Shown here in pieces: positions 6,457 through 10,677 of a DNA stretch of 10,677 nucleotides. Below the pieces are notes generated by a model that did no database searches, was not told the DNA's origin, and worked only from the letters and a program-made list of their open reading frames with translations. Position numbers and translations under genes: made by a program. Numbering within the stretch: the stretch's first letter is position 1; the number at the start of each line of letters is the position of its first letter. The stretch is from Desulfatirhabdium sp964549995 (GTDB lineage Bacteria > Desulfobacterota > Desulfobacteria > Desulfobacterales > Desulfatirhabdiaceae): NCBI GenBank assembly GCA_964549995.1, contig CAZJXF010000116.1:1-10677 (forward strand), written 5' to 3'.

Positions 6457-6627
6457 ATGAACCTGGATGAAAATAAGATCGCAGAAGAAATGCAGAAAAT
6501 GGAATACGAGCCCATGTTGCCCATCGAAAAGAAACTCGTGTCCTGGAGTATCAGCATCGGCGTCATTTCGCTGATCGTCCTCTATTGGGTCAGCGCAACC
6601 TTTTTCCCTGCAGCCCACGGGGGTTGA
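6457..6627 (+). CDS. Small single-span membrane protein (56 aa), putative transporter accessory
   Basis: A 56-residue protein with an acidic N-terminal helix (MNLDENKIAEEMQKMEYEPM), a short basic KK at 25-26 and one hydrophobic span at about residues 29-50 (SWSISIGVISLIVLYWVSATFF), ending PAAHGG. I take the ATG at 6457 because AAAGGAG lies 7 bases before it; an upstream ATG at 6418 has no ribosome site. It starts 80 bases after the transporter stop and is followed directly by a perfect terminator, so transporter and small protein form one unit. I do not recognise a named family. By position it may be a stabilising or modulatory subunit of the transporter, as small one-span proteins are for several other transport systems; this is inference. 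Confidence 0.8.
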   Translation: MNLDENKIAEEMQKMEYEPMLPIEKKLVSWSISIGVISLIVLYWVSATFFPAAHGG

Positions 6628-6635
6628 TCCACAGC

Positions 6636-6672
6636 AAAACCCCGGAACACCAATCCTCGGTTCCGGGGTTTT
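6636..6672. terminator. Perfect 13-bp intrinsic terminator hairpin, symmetric
   Basis: AAAACCCCGGAAC (6636-6648) pairs perfectly with GTTCCGGGGTTTT (6660-6672) around an 11-base loop. On the plus strand it ends in TTTT, 9 bases after the small-protein stop; the A-run on the other side makes it usable in both directions. It ends only 11 bases before the start codon of the kinase gene, so the regulators are reached only by read-through or from a promoter I did not find. Confidence 0.9.
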
Positions 6673-6683
6673 CACAAGGCGCC

Positions 6684-9155
6684 ATGAAATCTTCCGAAAA
6701 AGCTTTTTCTTCCCGCCACCACAGCACCATTCAGAACAAATTCCTGATCGGGCTTGCCGTCATTTTTCTGATGCTTGGCGTGGTTTTTCTGTTTGCCCTG
6801 CACATCCATCTGCGGGAAATGTTGCACATCGAAACGGAGGCCAATGCCGAAATCGTCTTTTCTCACCTGACCGCCCTTCAGGATTACGTCCGTACGATGC
6901 TGCGGCCTGCCGCCCGACAGGTTCTGCCACCGGATGAATTCCTGCTCGAGGCCATGAGCACCTCGTTTGTGACGCGCAAGGTGCTGGTCGAGCTGAACAG
7001 CGAAAAAGACCAGTACGTCTATCGGCGCGTTGCGGTATCCCCGAGGAATCCTCTCAGTGCGGCCAACGAAATGGAGCGGGAGCTCATCCAGTATTTTCAG
7101 GAGCATCCGGAAAAAAGCACACGTACCGATTACCGCATGATCGAGGAACGGGAATACTACGTCATGGCCAGACCCGTTCATTTCGAGCGGGAATGCCTGA
7201 TGTGCCACGGCGATCCGACCGATGCACCCCGGGTGCTGATCGAGCGATACGGTGCAACGAACGGGTTCGGCAGAAGCGAAGGAGAGCTGGCTGGTCTGGA
7301 CTTGGTCGCCATGCCGGTGGACAAGTCCATTCAACATATCCGTGAAGCCATCACCCTGTTCGGCGGATTCTTTTTCGTGGTGGCGCTGGGCATGTTCCTG
7401 CTCATTTCCTTCTTTTTCAACCGGCTGGTCGTCACCAACCTGCGCAGGCTTTCGGGCATCTTTCGCGAAACGTTTCAACATCCGAAAGACCAGCTCATTC
7501 TCGACCGGCTCGATGAAGGCGATGAAATCCGCTCCCTGCTCGAAGCCTTCGAAGCTTTCGCCTTCCACCTGAAGGAGGCAAGATTGCAGTTGGAAGACTA
7601 CGCGGCCAATCTGGAAAGCAAGGTCCGGCGCCGGACAGCGGATCTCAGCCGGGAAGCCGCGGAACACCGCACCGATGTGCGCCTTTTTGTCGAGCTGCTG
7701 GGGGATCTGAGCAAAAGCGAGCGCCCGGACGATCTGCTGCAGACCGCGCTTCCCCGAATTGCTCAGCGCTTCGGGGCCACCCGCTCGGCATATCTGTGCG
7801 CGCCGTTGGGTCGTCATCGTTTTGTGTGGCCAGGACCTGAAGCCGAGTTTCTGATACCGAAAGACTGGCTCGCCCTCATCCAGGATGGTCAGGTCCGCAT
7901 GGAAAACGACAGGGTCTACGTTCCGGTAAGCTCCCTGGAATGGAACCGGGGAATTCTCGCCCTGATCTGGGACGGAAGGACGAGGCCCGATATCGCCCCG
8001 GAAATTCTGGCGGCGCTGGGACAGCAGGTGGGAATCGCTCTCGAAAACCTGGAAGCCGTCGATGCGCTGCTCACACAGAACAAACTGCTCGAACGCATTT
8101 TCGACGGCATCTCCGATCCGATGCTCCTGGTGGATGCCGCAGGCGCCATCATTCTGGCCAATCCATCCGCCAGAAACCTTTCGGAAACCATCCGGCCAAA
8201 AGCCACTTTGGCTGCCTGGTTCCAGGCCCTGACCGGTTTTCGGGAACCCGATGAGCGGCTGACTGCGGCCCTCTGCGCTCCAGCCCCGTCCAATTTCGAA
8301 TTCGAGCTTACCGGACCCCGCCATTTTTCGGTAAATGTCTATCCCCTTCGAAACAGCGAAGACAACGACCGGGCTGTGGTGTATATCCGGGAAACGACTT
8401 CCGAAAAGCGGCTACTGGCCAGAATGCAGCAAAGCGAAAAATTGGCCGCCCTGGGGCGCCTGGCTGCCGGTCTTGCCCATGAAATCAACAATCCGCTTGG
8501 CGTCATCCAGTGCTATGCGCAATTGCTCCAGAAAAGCCAGATGGAACCCCAGGCCAGGGCCGATCTCGACATCATCCTCAACCATACCCGAAAAGCGCAA
8601 GCGATCCTGAAGGGTCTGCTCGGCATGGCCAGACGGAACAGCGACGGCGCTTCGGGAAATGCAGACCTGAACGAAGTGATTCGCGGCATCGTCCAGATTT
8701 TTCGTGTGCAAACCGAAGCTTCCGGTGTAGCATTGGACATCGATCTGGCTCAGGATATCCCAGCCGTTGCTGCAGATACATCCGCCATCGAGCAGATCCT
8801 GACCAACATGCTGGTCAACGCTCTGGATGCCGTCCCGGATCGGACGGGGCGGATTCTGATCCGGACAAGCTTGGATCGAAACCAGCAGGCCGTTCTCCTG
8901 CAGGTTTCCGACAACGGACCGGGGATTGCAGCGGAACATGTGAAACAGATTTTCGATCCGTTTTTCACCACCAAGGAAATCGGCAAAGGTACCGGATTGG
9001 GGTTGACCGTGGTTTATGAGCTCATGACGGAAATCGGGGGATCGATCGACGTTCAAGCCGGTCCTGGAGCCAGCTTCGAATTGCATTTCCCGATTGCAGC
9101 ACCGAATCACCAGCCCTCGCCCGGTATGGAACAGGATCAAGGACGCCCGGCATGA
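6684..9155 (+). CDS. Sensor histidine kinase with periplasmic Tll0287-like (DUF3365) heme-c domain
   Basis: An 823-residue membrane kinase. Order of parts: first membrane span about 20-42; a periplasmic Tll0287-like/DUF3365 sensor about 45-220 carrying ECLMCHGDP with the heme-c motif CxxCH (C171, C174, H175) and the typical trailing YGATNGFGRSEGELAG; second span about 222-250; HAMP-like linker and coiled coil to about 330; GAF-like domain about 335-460; PAS domain about 465-575; HisKA with phosphorylated H599 in GRLAAGLAHEINNP; and HATPase with N-box N708/N712/D715, DNGPGI (743-748), the F-box FDPFFTTK (757-764) and GKGTGLGL (767-774). All catalytic boxes are intact. Heme c in the sensor implies detection of redox state or a gas ligand such as NO, CO or O2, which is an inference. 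The ATG at 6684 has AAGG only 4 bases upstream; longer in-frame starts would read through the terminator. Its stop overlaps the regulator start by ATGA, so the pair is translationally coupled. Confidence 0.92.
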   Translation: MKSSEKAFSSRHHSTIQNKFLIGLAVIFLMLGVVFLFALHIHLREMLHIETEANAEIVFSHLTALQDYVRTMLRPAARQVLPPDEFLLEAMSTSFVTRKVLVELNSEKDQYVYRRVAVSPRNPLSAANEMERELIQYFQEHPEKSTRTDYRMIEEREYYVMARPVHFERECLMCHGDPTDAPRVLIERYGATNGFGRSEGELAGLDLVAMPVDKSIQHIREAITLFGGFFFVVALGMFLLISFFFNRLVVTNLRRLSGIFRETFQHPKDQLILDRLDEGDEIRSLLEAFEAFAFHLKEARLQLEDYAANLESKVRRRTADLSREAAEHRTDVRLFVELLGDLSKSERPDDLLQTALPRIAQRFGATRSAYLCAPLGRHRFVWPGPEAEFLIPKDWLALIQDGQVRMENDRVYVPVSSLEWNRGILALIWDGRTRPDIAPEILAALGQQVGIALENLEAVDALLTQNKLLERIFDGISDPMLLVDAAGAIILANPSARNLSETIRPKATLAAWFQALTGFREPDERLTAALCAPAPSNFEFELTGPRHFSVNVYPLRNSEDNDRAVVYIRETTSEKRLLARMQQSEKLAALGRLAAGLAHEINNPLGVIQCYAQLLQKSQMEPQARADLDIILNHTRKAQAILKGLLGMARRNSDGASGNADLNEVIRGIVQIFRVQTEASGVALDIDLAQDIPAVAADTSAIEQILTNMLVNALDAVPDRTGRILIRTSLDRNQQAVLLQVSDNGPGIAAEHVKQIFDPFFTTKEIGKGTGLGLTVVYELMTEIGGSIDVQAGPGASFELHFPIAAPNHQPSPGMEQDQGRPA
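7194..7208 (+). other. c-type heme attachment motif CxxCH in the kinase sensor domain
   Basis: TGC CTG ATG TGC CAC encodes C-L-M-C-H (residues 171-175), between the two membrane spans and hence predicted to face the periplasm, where cytochrome c maturation attaches heme. This is the diagnostic site of the Tll0287-like sensor. Confidence 0.85.
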
Positions 9156-10585
9156 ATCGACACCCGCTGCCCGCCGAATATTCGGACAAAGCCCCGCAGG
9201 CTGTTCTGATCGTCGATGACCAGCGGGACTTTGCCGCCGGGCTTACCCGGCTGATCCTCAGCCAGTTTCCGCAGTTGAATTGCCGTTTCTGCTCTTCGGC
9301 TGAAGAAGCCTTAGAGGAGCTGGAACGAACCGATTTCGATGTGTTGATCACCGATTTGCGCATGCCGAAAATTTCCGGACAGGACCTGCTGACTGCCGCC
9401 CTGTCGATGCAGCCATCCCTGACGGTGATCATGCTCACGGCCTATGGCACTGTCGAAACCGCAGTGGCGGCACTCAAGGAAGGGGCTTACGATTTTCTCA
9501 CCAAACCGATCGATCAGGACCACCTGTTCCGGATCGTGGGTAAAGCGCTGGAGCGAAGCCGATTGTTGCAGGAAAACGCCCGGCTGCGCGAGAAGGCAGC
9601 CGAATGCGCCTGCAGCGACCTGCTCGTCGGTGAAAGCCCTGCCATGCGACGGCTGCGCAAGACCATCGCGGCAGTGGCGGCATCCGACTACACCGTACTG
9701 ATTCGGGGGGAATCCGGCACCGGAAAGGAGCTGGTCGCCCGATCCATTCAGGCGCTCAGCGCGCGGGCCAACGCACCTTTCATCATCGTCAATTGCCCGT
9801 CCATTCCGGATACCTTGCTGGAAAGCGAGCTGTTCGGGCACGTCAAGGGGGCCTTCACCGGAGCGGATCGCACCCGCAAAGGCTTGTTTGTCGCCGCAGA
9901 CCGGGGCACCATCCTGCTCGATGAAATCGGCGACATTCCGGCCGGCGTTCAGGCAAAGCTCCTGCGGGTTCTCCAGGACGGCGAGGTCCGACCCGTCGGC
10001 GCCAATACCACAGCCCGCGTCAACCTGCGCATTCTCGCATCCACCAACCGGAACCTCGAGGCCAAAATCACCGATCAACGATTCCGGGAAGATCTGTATT
10101 TCCGGCTCAACGTACTGCCCATTCACGTACCGCCGCTTCGGGAACGCACCGAAGACATCCCCCTGATCGCAAGCCATTTTCTGATGAACATCTGCCGGGA
10201 GCTGGCCTCAGGCCAGAAAGAATTCTCCCCGGAAGTGCTGAGCTATCTGACGTGCCGCCAATGGCCGGGCAACGTCCGGGAACTGCTCAATTTCGTTCGA
10301 AGGCTGGCTGTGTTCTGCACTGGCGACCGCATCGAGATGGCACACGTTCGGCTGGTGGAAAGCGGCACGTCCATCGAACCGGACGGCTGTAACCCGTTTT
10401 CTCCCTACAAGGAAACCAAACAGGCGGTATTGGCCGAATTTACGAGAAGTTATGTGCGACGCATCCTGGAACATACCCATGGGAACATCTCCGAGGCCGC
10501 CCGCATCAGCGGCATCGAACGATTCACCCTGCAGAAGATCATCAAGCGCATGGACATCGATACCGAATCCTTCCGAAAAGGTTGA
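9152..10585 (+). CDS. NtrC-family sigma-54-dependent response regulator
   Basis: A complete 477-residue regulator with three domains. The receiver (about 15-135) has the acidic pair D22/D23, phosphoacceptor D68 in VLITDLRMP, T96 and K118 in LTKPI. The AAA+ domain (about 155-385) has Walker A GESGTGKE (186-193), the sigma-54-contacting GAFTGA loop (233-238) intact, Walker B ILLDEIGD (254-261), and arginine-finger region FREDLYFRLN (311-320), with WPGNVREL at 371-378. The C-terminal Fis-type helix-turn-helix is HGNISEAARISGIERFTLQKIIKRM (443-467). It should be phosphorylated by the overlapping kinase (4-base ATGA overlap) and activate sigma-54 promoters. The likely target is the upstream transporter and small-protein unit, by adjacency only, since no GG-N10-GC promoter was seen in the window. 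Length and motifs are typical; nothing is broken. Confidence 0.96.
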   Translation: MNRHPLPAEYSDKAPQAVLIVDDQRDFAAGLTRLILSQFPQLNCRFCSSAEEALEELERTDFDVLITDLRMPKISGQDLLTAALSMQPSLTVIMLTAYGTVETAVAALKEGAYDFLTKPIDQDHLFRIVGKALERSRLLQENARLREKAAECACSDLLVGESPAMRRLRKTIAAVAASDYTVLIRGESGTGKELVARSIQALSARANAPFIIVNCPSIPDTLLESELFGHVKGAFTGADRTRKGLFVAADRGTILLDEIGDIPAGVQAKLLRVLQDGEVRPVGANTTARVNLRILASTNRNLEAKITDQRFREDLYFRLNVLPIHVPPLRERTEDIPLIASHFLMNICRELASGQKEFSPEVLSYLTCRQWPGNVRELLNFVRRLAVFCTGDRIEMAHVRLVESGTSIEPDGCNPFSPYKETKQAVLAEFTRSYVRRILEHTHGNISEAARISGIERFTLQKIIKRMDIDTESFRKG

Positions 10586-10677
10586 TGGGCTCGACAAAAG
10601 TTGCACTACCCCTGATTTTGGAGTTTTTCCGGGCCTGAGCATGGGGGGAGATACGCCTTTTGATGTTGCATCGGATA
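10586..10677. other. Downstream spacer to the window edge
   Basis: These 92 bases after the regulator stop contain no terminator hairpin, start with ribosome site or repeat that I can recognise. Confidence 0.5.

Noticed and set aside
6672..8324. 550-residue minus-strand open frame opposite the kinase
   Set aside because: It is antisense to a kinase with all catalytic motifs intact and its translation shows no domain; high-GC third positions explain the open frame.

Overview
The window looks like a chromosome segment of an anaerobic deltaproteobacterium (Desulfobacterota), most likely a sulfate reducer or syntroph related to Desulfococcus. The main evidence is a glutaryl-CoA dehydrogenase that closely resembles, from memory, the non-decarboxylating enzyme of Desulfococcus multivorans, encoded in one operon with the carboxyltransferase subunit of the sodium-pumping glutaconyl-CoA decarboxylase. 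The heme-c sensor kinase, NtrC-type regulator and YeiH-like transporter fit the same kind of host. The identification is by recognition only; no database search was possible.

Left part (1-4128, all on the minus strand). The operon reads leftward: glutaryl-CoA dehydrogenase (2965-4128), a small carboxymuconolactone-decarboxylase-family protein (2540-2941) and glutaconyl-CoA decarboxylase alpha subunit (742-2475). It ends at a strong hairpin terminator (about 658-706). Together the two large enzymes would oxidise glutaryl-CoA to glutaconyl-CoA without losing CO2, and then decarboxylate it to crotonyl-CoA in a step that can drive Na+ export. The biotin carrier and membrane subunits needed for the pump are not in the window. 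Beyond the terminator lies a second short minus-strand operon: a DUF2080 (AbrB-like, 'transposon-encoded') protein of 64 residues and a GNAT acetyltransferase that runs off the left edge.

Middle (4129-4939). This is an 811-base divergent intergenic region with no convincing gene. Its right half holds a 312-base MITE-like element (4531-4842) with perfect 20-base terminal inverted repeats, further internal arm pairing and a possible 4-base target duplication. An 18-base palindrome at 4413-4430 is a candidate operator.

Right part (4940-10585, plus strand). A long YeiH/PSE-family transporter, a 56-residue single-span membrane protein and a perfect terminator hairpin are followed by a two-component system: a hybrid-free sensor kinase with a periplasmic Tll0287-like (DUF3365) domain carrying a CxxCH heme-c motif, overlapping by 4 bases a complete sigma-54-dependent NtrC-type regulator. 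The layout suggests that the heme-based sensor regulates the transporter, but no clear sigma-54 promoter was found in the window. The last 92 bases hold no recognised feature.
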